Below, one piece after another: positions 45,308 to 54,006 of a stretch of DNA of 64,000 nt. Within the stretch, counting starts at the first letter, position 1. Each line of letters opens with the position of its first letter. Source of the DNA: Terriglobia bacterium (lineage in GTDB: Bacteria; Acidobacteriota; Terriglobia; Bryobacterales; UBA6623); NCBI GenBank assembly GCA_009838515.1, contig VXRL01000016.1, positions 124,001-188,000 of the forward strand. Direction: 5' to 3'. The notes beneath the pieces were generated by a model, which was given only the letters and a program-made list of their open reading frames with translations, made no database searches and had not been told where the DNA came from. Made by a program: the position numbers and the translations under genes.

Positions 45308-45504
45308 CCTCTCTCTGACTCCAGCAACCCCTCGCGCATGTGCGGGTGCCTTGAACTCTTGACCTGTGACGAATAAGGGCTCCCCGGCGTTGTGCCACGC
45401 GCCACCAGCAGATCCACCACCTTCGCGGAATCAGTCTGCTCGCGGAGCGTCAGGCCGTTCCACCATGCCTCGAATTCGTCCGTGTACTCGACACTATGGG
45501 ACAT
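45304..45504 (-). pseudogene. Truncated phage Gp49-like/HigB toxin remnant
   Basis: From the ATG at 45504 the protein begins SHSVEYTDEFEAWWNGLTLR, then VVDLLVARGTTPGSPYSSQV and KSSRHPHMRE, which is the first two thirds of the Gp49-like toxin family. Intact toxins continue with an ELR...RvlyaFDPrR...LigGdK segment; here the frame ends after GLLESERG. The C-terminal catalytic strands are lost, so the toxin is presumably inactive. Confidence 0.6.
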
Positions 45505-46175
45505 GGTCGTTTCCTGTGCAGCGCGGTGAATTCGCATCAGAAGGCTGGCCGCTCCAAGCACTTGATATCGGTCAAGCCGCAGCCAATAGCCCGCACTTCA
45601 GCGTTCAGTATCGCCCGGTTGCGCGAATTCAAACGCAACCCGCACGTGTTCGAGTTTCGGGGTGCAGATGCCGAGGGCAACGGGATGGGTATCGTCGTGG
45701 CGTTGCGGAGCGTGATTCGCCTCGGCGCCATCACGGCTTCTCTGGTCTTGGCGACCCTCCGGACCGGACTATCGTTACCTCATGCGGTGGCACAGTCTCG
45801 CGCGCCGAATGGCGTGGATCATTACATTTCCTTGAGCTGAAGGGATTAGTCCTGCTGGGATTTCAGGCGGGACGGTACCGCACGGCCGCACTACGACCAC
45901 AGTTGTCGCGCGCTGCCAAGACATCCGTCGCTGGGCGACCAGACAGTTTCCTAGCGGGCTGGGAGCATGCTCGAACAGCCTCGTGGCCGGTGCATTGAAC
46001 CCGCGCAGTCCCCGAAATTTGCTGATCCAAGTTCCCACGCGTACGAGAAAACATGGGAGGGCAGTGCCCGTTTGAGTCTGCATGTCGTCGCGCTCCTGTA
46101 AGATCTCATGTCAACGAGTGATATCGGAATCCCCTCCTGTAGCGGGGCTATTCTCGATGGCCGGAATCCACGGGG
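45505..46175. other. About 670 bp with no supported gene
   Basis: Short frames occur on both strands but none has a recognisable family, a ribosome-binding site and codon use consistent with a gene. Together with the neighbouring toxin-antitoxin remnants this looks like decayed accessory DNA. A TATTCT box at 46149-46154 may serve the SDR gene. Confidence 0.4.
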
Positions 46176-46199
46176 ATGACAGAGACCGGAGGCTCGCAC

Positions 46200-47075
46200 G
46201 TGAATCCTGCAGGACTAAGAGGGAAGACGGCTCTCGTCACCGGTGGCAACCACGGCATAGGGGCGGCCGTAGCGAGGGCTCTCGGCGCCCAAGGCGCCAA
46301 TGTGTTCATTACCTATTTCCGACCGGAGACCTCCTATTCGAAAAACGAGCTCCGCGAAGCTCTCTCGGCGGGCATAGGCGGTGACGCGCTCTATCGTGCC
46401 CACCAGCAGCAAACACCCGAGCACATCGTGTCGTCCGTCAAGTCAGCCGGCGGGCGCGCCTCCATGTTGGAACTTGATCTCTCCGCGGGCGAGTCGGTCT
46501 CAACAGTGCTCGACGCCTGCGAAGCTGAGCTCGGCCACGTAGAGATTCTGGTGAACAATCACGCCTACTGTTCGCTGGAGACGTTCGATCCCGCCGGTGT
46601 CGGAGGAAGCGAGTACGACGCGAGAGTGGAATTGACAACCGCCGAAGGAATTGACCGGCACTTCGCCGTCAATGTCAGAGCCACCGTGCTCCTGATGGCC
46701 GAGTTCACGAGAAGCCACATAGCGAGGGATGCCAAATGGGGCCGGATCATTAACATCAGCACTGATGCAGCGGATGCACACAGCCTGAATGTCAGCTACG
46801 CCGCAAGCAAGCATGCGATCGAATCCTACAGTCGGTCAGCAGCCTCAGAGCTTGGCAAGTACGGGATCACCTGTAACGTCGTTGCGCCGGGACCGATACA
46901 GACTGGTTACATCACCCCCGAGCTGGAAGGGGTGATTGTCGAACGCACTCCCCTCGGTCGGCTGGGAACACCACAGGATGTGGCGGACGTCGTCTCGTTT
47001 CTGGCCTCCGACGAGGCGCGATGGCTGACCGGACAACTGCTCTACGTTGGGGGCGGATTTCGAATGCCTCAGTGA
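46200..47075 (+). CDS. Short-chain dehydrogenase/reductase
   Basis: A 291 aa classical SDR. GTG at 46200 is preferred because CCGGAGG lies 9 nt upstream; an ATG at 46176 would add eight residues. TGGNHGIGAAVA is the nucleotide-binding glycine motif, LVNNHAY corresponds to NNAG, and NISTDAADAHSLNVSYAASKHA gives the Ser, Tyr and Lys of the active site. The ~35-residue insertion after the second strand (YSKNELREALSAG) is unusual. PGPIQTGYIT and YVGGGFRM are the typical C-terminal elements. Substrate unknown. Confidence 0.86.
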   Translation: MNPAGLRGKTALVTGGNHGIGAAVARALGAQGANVFITYFRPETSYSKNELREALSAGIGGDALYRAHQQQTPEHIVSSVKSAGGRASMLELDLSAGESVSTVLDACEAELGHVEILVNNHAYCSLETFDPAGVGGSEYDARVELTTAEGIDRHFAVNVRATVLLMAEFTRSHIARDAKWGRIINISTDAADAHSLNVSYAASKHAIESYSRSAASELGKYGITCNVVAPGPIQTGYITPELEGVIVERTPLGRLGTPQDVADVVSFLASDEARWLTGQLLYVGGGFRMPQ

Positions 47076-47255
47076 GAGCCGCGATTCCTTCTGAAGTCGC
47101 GTCGGAAAGACTCGGCTGTGCGGAGCTTCGCAGGCACGCGAGGCGCCTACGCCGCTGGCAGGTTTGGAGCGGGACAACGCACTGCCGGCCGCAGCCCTAG
47201 CCTGCCGGAGCCAGTCCGAATGGGGCAGAGGCTAACGTACGATTAGAAATCGCAC

Positions 47256-48038
47256 ATGTCGCGGGCGACAGAACAGTTCGGGGGCTTGCTGGCCATCATG
47301 CAGCGACTGCGATCGCCGGAGGGCTGCCCGTGGGACCGCGAGCAAACGCTGGAGTCTCTGCGTCGCTACCTCATCGAAGAGACCTACGAGGTGATCGACG
47401 CGATCGACCGGCGCGACTGGACGGGCCTGGCGGAGGAGCTAGGGGACCTGCAGCTGCAGGTCGTCTTCCAGGCAGAGATCGCCCGGAGCGAAGGATGGTT
47501 TGACATCCAAGCCGTCTTGGAGACCATCAACTCCAAACTGGTCCGACGCCACCCGCACGTGTTCGAGTCGGAGTCGCTGAAGACGGCCGAGGACGTGACC
47601 CAACGCTGGGAGCAAATCAAGCAGCAGGAGAAGCCTCAGCCGCAGGGCGAGGGATTGCTAGACAAAGTTCCCAGGCACCAGCCAGCCATGCTGGAGGCGC
47701 ACCAAGCGGGCAGGGTCGCGGCCAAAGCCGGCTTCGACTGGCAGGAATTCGAGGACATGGGCGACAAGCTCGCCGAGGAATTCCGCGAGGTGTGCGAGGC
47801 GCTCCAGGCGAGTGATCCGGGACGCGTCGAGGACGAGGTCGGGGACTTGCTCTTCATGGCTGTCAACGTCGCACGATTCTCCGGAGTGGACCCGGAACTG
47901 GCGCTCAAGCGCGCCAATTCCAAGTTCCGCCAACGCTTTCGCTCGATGGAGCGAGCGCTGGCAGCGGAGGACCGGGAGATGGCGGCCTGCACCCCTGCGG
48001 AGTTGGAACAGCTATGGCAGCGCGCCAAGCAGGACTAG
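47256..48038 (+). CDS. mazG: Nucleoside triphosphate pyrophosphohydrolase MazG
   Basis: A 260 aa protein with two MazG all-alpha domains, the same length as the E. coli enzyme. The first holds RSPEGCPWDREQTLESL and EETYEVIDAIDRRDW...EELGDLQLQVVFQ (E-E-x-x-E and E-x-x-D metal motifs); the second has EEFREVCEAL and EDEVGDLLFMAVNVAR. It hydrolyses NTPs and dNTPs, including damaged ones, to monophosphates. It overlaps the GNAT gene by 25 bp. Confidence 0.93.
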   Translation: MSRATEQFGGLLAIMQRLRSPEGCPWDREQTLESLRRYLIEETYEVIDAIDRRDWTGLAEELGDLQLQVVFQAEIARSEGWFDIQAVLETINSKLVRRHPHVFESESLKTAEDVTQRWEQIKQQEKPQPQGEGLLDKVPRHQPAMLEAHQAGRVAAKAGFDWQEFEDMGDKLAEEFREVCEALQASDPGRVEDEVGDLLFMAVNVARFSGVDPELALKRANSKFRQRFRSMERALAAEDREMAACTPAELEQLWQRAKQD

Positions 48039-48754
48039 GGCCGGTCGAGATCCGGCCGCTGCGAACGCTGGAAGAGTTCCAGTCGACCTTGAGGCTCCAG
48101 TCGGAGATCTGGGGATTCGACCAAGCCGATCTGGTCGCGCCCAGGCTGTTCGGCGTATTCGACCGCACCGGGGGCTCGTGCCTGGGGGCCTACCTCGGCG
48201 GCGAGATGGCGGGCTTCTCGCTGGCCTTTGCCGGGTTCAAGCTCGATGGCCGTCGCTATTGGCACAGCCACATGGTGGGGGTAAGGCCGCACCTGCACGG
48301 GCAAGGTGTCGGGTACCAGATCAAGCTTCGCCAGCGCGAAGAGGCCCTCGCTGTCGGCTTGGACCTAATCGAATGGACATTCGATCCGCTCCAGTCCCGC
48401 AACGCCTACTTCAACGTCGAAAAGCTCGGCGTCGACGTGCAAGCCTACCTGCCCGACTTCTACGGGATAACTTCAGCCGAATTGCACGGCGCGCTGCCCA
48501 CCGACCGCTTGGTCGCCGCATGGAACCTGCGTAGCCCGGGCGCGGTGGCACGCCTCGCAGGCCGCCCGCGTCCCGGCTCCGAGAGCTCTGAGCGCATTGA
48601 GATTCCGGCACGGATCTCGGATGTCCCGCGCGAACGCGCAGCGAAGATCCAAGCGCGCGTGCGCGGGTCCTTTCAGGCGGCCTTCGCGAGCGGCCTGCGC
48701 GTGTCGGGCTTTGAACGAACAACAGAGGGCGGCGTATACCACCTAGCAGCGTGA
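48014..48754 (+). CDS. GNAT-superfamily acetyltransferase
   Basis: A 246 aa protein of the predicted GNAT family that is often chromosomal and uncharacterised. SHMVGVRPHLHGQGVGYQIK is the acetyl-CoA-binding motif A, IEWTFDPLQSRNAYFNVEKL the conserved motif B that is characteristic of this subfamily, and YLPDFYG follows. The acceptor is unknown. Its start lies inside the end of mazG, so the two are translationally coupled. Confidence 0.82.
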   Translation: MAARQAGLGPVEIRPLRTLEEFQSTLRLQSEIWGFDQADLVAPRLFGVFDRTGGSCLGAYLGGEMAGFSLAFAGFKLDGRRYWHSHMVGVRPHLHGQGVGYQIKLRQREEALAVGLDLIEWTFDPLQSRNAYFNVEKLGVDVQAYLPDFYGITSAELHGALPTDRLVAAWNLRSPGAVARLAGRPRPGSESSERIEIPARISDVPRERAAKIQARVRGSFQAAFASGLRVSGFERTTEGGVYHLAA

Positions 48755-48802
48755 CGGGCGTCGGCAGGGCCTTGCCGTCGCGCCCGCCTACGATGGAGAA
48801 CG

Positions 48803-49669
48803 ATGGCAACCTTCCCAATCGCGGTCATCACGGACGAGTTCTCTCAGGACTTCGAGCGCGTGTGCAAAACCGCCATGGAACTGGACATCTCCGGGCTCGA
48901 GATCCGCACTGCCTGGGACAAGAACGTATTGTCGATGTCAAACGGCGAGATCGAACAGCTGAAGCAGATCGCCGACCGGCACGGCAGACGGTTCGTCGCT
49001 GTCGCCTCGCCAGTCTACAAGTGCGCCCTGCCCGCCGGCGGGGAAATCGACCAGCGATTCCAGCAGGACGCCTTCCAGGCCGCCTACGGCTTCGCGGAAC
49101 AGCCGCGCATCTTGGCCAGGGCGCTGGAGATCGCACGCCGACTGGAGGCGCCCGTCGTAAGGGTCTTCAGCTTCTGGCGCACGGTGGGCCCGGAGCGCAA
49201 CTTTCGACGCATCACCGAAATCCTCGCCGAGGGCGGCGAAGTCGCCCGCCAAGCCGGCATTCGCCTAGGCCTCGAAAACGAACCCGCCTGCCACTTTGCA
49301 ACCGGAGCAGAAGTCGGCCGCGCTATCGACGAACTCGATCCCAGTCCCTACGGTGTGGTGTGGGATCCCGGCAACGCCTTCGCCGCGGGAGAGGCGGCGG
49401 TGCCGCACGGTTATTGCGAGGTTCCCGCGGGGCGAATCTGCCATGTCCACGTCAAGGACTGCACGCGCGATCCGAGCGGCGGCCAGCCGCAATGGTGTGA
49501 CATCGGCGCCGGCGGGGTCGGGTGGCAGCAGCAGCTTTCGGCTCTCGCAGCCGACGGCTACGCGGGCGCGGTGAGCTTGGAGACCCACTGGACGGGTCCC
49601 GGCGGCGACAAGTACCTCGGAACGACGATCTGCGCCAAGAGCCTGGCAAGGCTCCTGACGCAAGCGTGA
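48803..49669 (+). CDS. Sugar phosphate isomerase/epimerase (xylose isomerase-like TIM barrel)
   Basis: A 288 aa TIM-barrel protein. IAVITDEFSQDFERVC, GLEIRTAWDKN, VRVFSFWRT, LGLENEPACHFATG, VVWDPGNAF and HVHVKDCTRD contain the Glu, Asp and His residues that bind the divalent metal in AP-endonuclease-2-like isomerases. Substrate unknown; such genes are common in sugar-acid and inositol breakdown. TACGAT lies 8 nt before the ATG, with GGAGAAC between. Confidence 0.8.
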   Translation: MATFPIAVITDEFSQDFERVCKTAMELDISGLEIRTAWDKNVLSMSNGEIEQLKQIADRHGRRFVAVASPVYKCALPAGGEIDQRFQQDAFQAAYGFAEQPRILARALEIARRLEAPVVRVFSFWRTVGPERNFRRITEILAEGGEVARQAGIRLGLENEPACHFATGAEVGRAIDELDPSPYGVVWDPGNAFAAGEAAVPHGYCEVPAGRICHVHVKDCTRDPSGGQPQWCDIGAGGVGWQQQLSALAADGYAGAVSLETHWTGPGGDKYLGTTICAKSLARLLTQA

Positions 49670-49675
49670 GAGGCC

Positions 49676-51757
49676 TTATTCGTCGTCTTCTCCGTCTCCG
49701 TCCGAGCGCTTGGCAGCCTGTACGATCTTGTCCGCGAGTTGTCCCGGCACGAAGTCGTAGACATGCTGCTCCATCGAGAACGAGCCGCGCCCCTGTGTCA
49801 TCGAGGTCAGGTCGTTGGCGTAGGTGAGCATCTCGGCCATCGGCACGTGCGCATGGATCAGCTGGGTGGCGCCCTTGGCCTCCATGCCCTGGATGCGGCC
49901 GCGACGGCTGTTCAGGTCGCCCATCAGGTCGCCGGAAAATTCGCTCGGGGCCACGACCTCGACCTTCATGATCGGCTCTAGCAAGGCCGGCCGCGCCTCC
50001 GCCATGGCCAGCTTGAACGCCTTGCTGCCCGCCAGCTTGAACGCCAGCTCCGAGGAGTCCACGTCGTGATAGGAGCCGTCGTACAGGGTGACCTTGAAGT
50101 CGACGACTGGATAGCCCGCCAAGTAGCCCCTTTGCGCTGCCTCGCGAATTCCCTTCTCCACGGCCGGGATGTAGGTCTTGGGAATCGCGCCGCCGAAGAT
50201 TTCGTCCGCGAACTCGAATTCGCCGCCACGCTCCAGTGGCGCCACCCGGATCTTGCAATCGCCAAACTGGCCGTGACCTCCGGTCTGCTTCTTGTGGCGC
50301 CCGTGCACATCCGCCTGGCCGCGGATCGTCTCCCGGTAGGGGATCTTGGGCGAGTGCAGCTCGACATCAACGTTGTAGCGCTTGCGCAGCTTGCTGCAGA
50401 CGATGTCGATGTGCTGCTGGCCGTTGCCCGCCAGCAGGAACTCCTGCGTCTGCGGATCGCGGTAAAAGTTCAGCGAAGCATCTTCTTCCAGCACCCTGGC
50501 TATGGTGCTGCCGAGACGGTCCTCGTCCTGGCGCGTCTTGGGCTGGATAGCGTACGAGATTGATGGCGGCGGCAGCTTGACCTGCGGGAACGCGACTGGC
50601 CGCTCCTTTGCTCCGAGGCTATCGCCCGTGCCGGTGTCCTTAAGCTTGGCAACCACCCCGATGTCACCCGCATGGATCGCCGAGACCGGATCCAGCGTCT
50701 TGCCCTGCGCCACGCTGATGCGCGCGAACTTCTCGCTGGATTGCTTGCTGTGGTTGTACACAGACGCATCGTTCTGCAGCACGCCGGAAGCGACGCGAAA
50801 GTAGCTGACCCGCCCCGCGAATGCATCCGAGGCGGTCTTCCAGACGCGCAACGAGAGCGCCTCGCCATCGTCGACGCGGACTGCGCCGTCCTCCGTCGGG
50901 AGCTCGCCGCGATCGGCGGGCGACGGCGTCGAATCGACCAAGAAATCGAGCAGCCGATCAATGCCCATGTTGTGCAGCGCCGAGCCGCACAGCAGGGGCA
51001 CGACCTCTCCGGCAGCCACCGCCTTGCGCAGGCCGGCGACCAGCTTGTCGGTCTCGAGCGTGCCCTCCTCGAAGTACTCTTCCATCAACTCCTCATCCGT
51101 CTCAGCGACGGCCTCGATCAGGCTGGTGCGCATCTCCTCGACTTGGTCGGCCAAATCGTCCGGGACGGCGGTCGAGGCGCCTTGTCCCGGGCCGCCCATC
51201 TCGTACTCGTAAGCACTGCCGCTGAGCAGGTCAACGACGCCGCGGAAACCGCTCTCGCGCCCGATCGGAAGCTGCACCGAGACCGCGGTAACGCCGAAGA
51301 TCTCCTTGGCCTGTTGCGCGACCGCCTCGACCGAAGCCCGCTCCTTGTGCATCTTGTTGGCGAAGATCACCTTGGGCAGGCCGAACTCCGAGGCAAAGCC
51401 CCAGCCCTTCTCCGTTTGGATCTCGATGCCGTTGACCGCATCGACCACCACAAGGGCAGTCTCGGCGGCGGACATCGCGGTCTTGGCCTCGTTGATGAAG
51501 ATGTTGTATCCGGGGGTATCGAGCAGGTTGACCTTCGCGCCCTTCCACTGGGCGTTCGCCACGCCCGTGGAAATCGACACCTTGCGGGCGACCTCCTCCT
51601 CGTCGAAGTCGGTAATCGAGTTGCCTTCGTCAACACTCGTCAGCCGGTTGGTGGCGCCCGACGTGTAGAGCATGGCGGCGGCTAGAGTGGTCTTGCCGCA
51701 GTCGCCATGGCCAACAATGCAGATGTTGCGAACATCCTTGCCCTCGTATTCCTTCAT
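49676..51757 (-). CDS. Elongation factor G paralogue with an altered GTPase site
   Basis: A 693 aa EF-G-like GTPase with all five domains. The P-loop is GHGDCGKTT (canonical AHIDAGKTT), switch II is DTPGY rather than DTPGH, and the G4 motif is NKMHKE rather than NKMD. The C-terminal part (GGHGQFGDCKIRV, RRGRIQGMEAKGATQLIHAHVPMAEM, LTSMTQGRGSFSM) is fully EF-G-like. The missing His of switch II is the residue that positions the hydrolytic water, so this is a paralogue rather than the main translocase; similar proteins are found next to normal fusA in many bacteria. It ends 6 bp from the convergent isomerase gene. Confidence 0.87.
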   Translation of the reverse strand: MKEYEGKDVRNICIVGHGDCGKTTLAAAMLYTSGATNRLTSVDEGNSITDFDEEEVARKVSISTGVANAQWKGAKVNLLDTPGYNIFINEAKTAMSAAETALVVVDAVNGIEIQTEKGWGFASEFGLPKVIFANKMHKERASVEAVAQQAKEIFGVTAVSVQLPIGRESGFRGVVDLLSGSAYEYEMGGPGQGASTAVPDDLADQVEEMRTSLIEAVAETDEELMEEYFEEGTLETDKLVAGLRKAVAAGEVVPLLCGSALHNMGIDRLLDFLVDSTPSPADRGELPTEDGAVRVDDGEALSLRVWKTASDAFAGRVSYFRVASGVLQNDASVYNHSKQSSEKFARISVAQGKTLDPVSAIHAGDIGVVAKLKDTGTGDSLGAKERPVAFPQVKLPPPSISYAIQPKTRQDEDRLGSTIARVLEEDASLNFYRDPQTQEFLLAGNGQQHIDIVCSKLRKRYNVDVELHSPKIPYRETIRGQADVHGRHKKQTGGHGQFGDCKIRVAPLERGGEFEFADEIFGGAIPKTYIPAVEKGIREAAQRGYLAGYPVVDFKVTLYDGSYHDVDSSELAFKLAGSKAFKLAMAEARPALLEPIMKVEVVAPSEFSGDLMGDLNSRRGRIQGMEAKGATQLIHAHVPMAEMLTYANDLTSMTQGRGSFSMEQHVYDFVPGQLADKIVQAAKRSDGDGEDDE

Positions 51758-51899
51758 CGCACCTGTCCCACGAATTTCAGATTAGATTGGCCGGGAGTGT
51801 GATCCAAGCCCCGGCCGGCCCCAGATTCCAACCCTGCGCCGCGATAGGATCGCAAGCGCGGCTATCGCGTCTAGTATATGCGGTCAAGGGGCTTCGGCC

Positions 51900-53378
51900 T
51901 TACGAGCCGTTGTGTTCCAGCCATGTCGAATAGGAGTGGCGGCGCTGGCCGGTGTACCTATAGGTGTCGAAGACCCACGCCTCCCCCAAGGCGCGCGGGT
52001 CGCCGTCGCGTTCCAAGCGTTGCTGCAGTTCGGCCCGCAGGGACTTCTTCGCCTCGGCATGAGACGGGTCCGCCGCTAGGTTGCGGGCGCAGTCTGGATC
52101 GCTGTCAACGCGATAGAGCTCCTCGGCCGGACGCTTGCCGAACGACATCCGGTAGTACTCGTCGAAGCGGCCCACGAGCCGGGACTTTGTCGGGCTGGCA
52201 TCACAGTTGCGATAGCCGGTTTCCGGATTGCCCGCGGGCCAGCGGTCCGGCTCGTAGTTGCGGACGTAGAGGTATTCTGGCGTGCGCAAGGCCCGCACCG
52301 GGTATCCCCAGTCGTTAGGCCGGCCCAAGTCGTGCCGTTCCTTGCCCACCAGCATGCGGTTGCGGCTGGAATCGACCCAGCCTTCGGAGTCCGAATTCAA
52401 GATCTCCAAGAAGCTCCTGCCAGTTACCGAGTCCGGAACCTCTACGCCGGCGAGTTCCAGGATCGTGGGCGCGAAGTCCCTGACATTGATGAAGTCCTCC
52501 ACGGTGCGCCCCTTGCGGCCGCCGCCCCCGCGGACGGCGAGCGGCAGGTGAAAGCCGTACTCGTAAATCTGGCCCTTCACTCTTGGGAACGGCATGCCGT
52601 GATCCGAGGTGGCGATGATCAGCGTGTTGTCCAACTCGCCGATCTCCTCCAACTTGGCCAAGATCCGCCCCAAGTGCGTGTCGAACCACTCGGACTCCAC
52701 GGCGTAGTCGGCTAGGTCGCGCCGGATGGTCGGGTCATCAGGGTAGAAGGCAGGCACGTCGACATCCTCGACGCGCTTGCCGCTGAGTTCTCCCGCTCCG
52801 TCTTGGAACGCGCGGTGGGGCTCGTGCGTGCCGAACCAGAAGCAGAACGGCTGGTTGGGGCCGCGGGCCTCGAGGAAGTACTCGAAATTCCTCGCATAGT
52901 CCTTGTTCGACATGGCGCGGAACTCCGGTTCGAGCGTGTGCTTGGCGTACTCCGGCCCGGCGGGATTGCGCTCGAAGCCGCCCGCCTTGTAGTCTCCCGG
53001 GCCCCAGCCCTTGCCGGTGTAGCCGACGTGGTAGCCGGCCTGTTCCAGCAGATCGGGGAAGACAGGCCACTTGGCCGGGAAGACTCCGAAGTGACTGACG
53101 GCCTCTTCGAGCTGCCAAGTGTTGCGCCCGGTCAGGATGCTGGCGCGGCAGGGAGAGCACTTGGGATTGGAGGTGAAGCAGTTGGCGAACAACACGCCTT
53201 CGCTCGCGATGCGGTCGAAAGCAGGCGTGCTGACCCAACTGCACCCGTAGGCTCCGGCGTGGGGCCAGCCCCAGTCATCGGCAATGGCGAAAAGAATATT
53301 GGGGCGCCTCTCTGCTCCTAGGGCGGGTAGCGTGGCGGCCGCTCCCAGGGCGGTGGACATCATCTGCCTGCGGGTCAT
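51900..53378 (-). CDS. Exported sulfatase, heparan-N-sulfatase-like
   Basis: A 492 aa protein with a twin-arginine leader (MTRRQMMSTALGAAATLPALG). NILFAIADDWGWPHAGAYG begins the fold, KCSPCRASILTGRNTW is the formylglycine site with C-S-P-C-R instead of C-x-P-[SA]-R, YTGKGWGPGDYK and TLIIATSDHGMPFPRVKG complete the site. The CSP-R pattern and length resemble N-sulfoglucosamine sulfohydrolases. TATTCT sits 9 nt before the ATG and a GAGGA is adjacent. Third sulfatase in the window. Confidence 0.85.
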   Translation of the reverse strand: MTRRQMMSTALGAAATLPALGAERRPNILFAIADDWGWPHAGAYGCSWVSTPAFDRIASEGVLFANCFTSNPKCSPCRASILTGRNTWQLEEAVSHFGVFPAKWPVFPDLLEQAGYHVGYTGKGWGPGDYKAGGFERNPAGPEYAKHTLEPEFRAMSNKDYARNFEYFLEARGPNQPFCFWFGTHEPHRAFQDGAGELSGKRVEDVDVPAFYPDDPTIRRDLADYAVESEWFDTHLGRILAKLEEIGELDNTLIIATSDHGMPFPRVKGQIYEYGFHLPLAVRGGGGRKGRTVEDFINVRDFAPTILELAGVEVPDSVTGRSFLEILNSDSEGWVDSSRNRMLVGKERHDLGRPNDWGYPVRALRTPEYLYVRNYEPDRWPAGNPETGYRNCDASPTKSRLVGRFDEYYRMSFGKRPAEELYRVDSDPDCARNLAADPSHAEAKKSLRAELQQRLERDGDPRALGEAWVFDTYRYTGQRRHSYSTWLEHNGS

Positions 53379-53453
53379 TCCTCAAGTAGAATAGCCGACC
53401 CATCCGCAGCTGCCTCTGCTGGCCGCTTGAGTCAAGACCGCGCCCTGCAGCCT

Positions 53454-53936
53454 TCACTCAGCTCGTTCCAAGCGACCAAACATGCTTCCGCCGTGGGTGC
53501 CGCCCGACCATGTTCCGGCGTATGAGTCGCCGTAGAAGAGAACACGTGCGGTGTAGGAGCCCAGTCCTGGCAGACCAAGATCGGTCACGCTGACCACCGG
53601 GGTGTCGTCCGCCCAAGTGAGCTTGACCGGAACCGGCAGAGTCACGTCCGTGTTGCCGAATTGAATCCGAGCATGAAACGTCCAGACGTTGGCGGAGCGC
53701 TTGACCACTTTCTCGATTTCATAGCGTTCCGAGCGCAGACGCGCCGCGTCACCGCCGCCTTCGGCCCCGGACGGGTCGCCCTCCAAACGGACCAGCGTGA
53801 AGTGGCCGTCCAAAACGGTGCCCCGCATCGACTCTTCGAAGGCTTGCTCGCGCGCGAGTTGGTCGGCAGGAGTGTCCGCTGCTCCGGTGCACGAGAGCAA
53901 CATCAGGGCGACGAAAGAAACGAGGACGAACCGCAC
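53454..53936 (-). CDS. Small hypothetical lipoprotein
   Basis: A 160 aa protein starting at GTG with GAGGGG just upstream and a lipobox LMLLSCTG. The mature region begins helical (DQLAREQAFEESMRG) and is then a beta-sandwich-like domain ending GTWSGGTHGGSMFGRLER, a pattern I associate with small exported proteins of Planctomycetes and Acidobacteria but cannot name. It sits between the sulfatase and the ThuA-like gene on the same strand. Confidence 0.65.
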   Translation of the reverse strand: MRFVLVSFVALMLLSCTGAADTPADQLAREQAFEESMRGTVLDGHFTLVRLEGDPSGAEGGGDAARLRSERYEIEKVVKRSANVWTFHARIQFGNTDVTLPVPVKLTWADDTPVVSVTDLGLPGLGSYTARVLFYGDSYAGTWSGGTHGGSMFGRLERAE

Positions 53937-54006
53937 CCCCTCACTCTAGCTGAGCCGGAGGCGGTTGCAAAGCGCAGCTTGCCGAAACCGCTGGGCCAAG
54001 CGCCGG

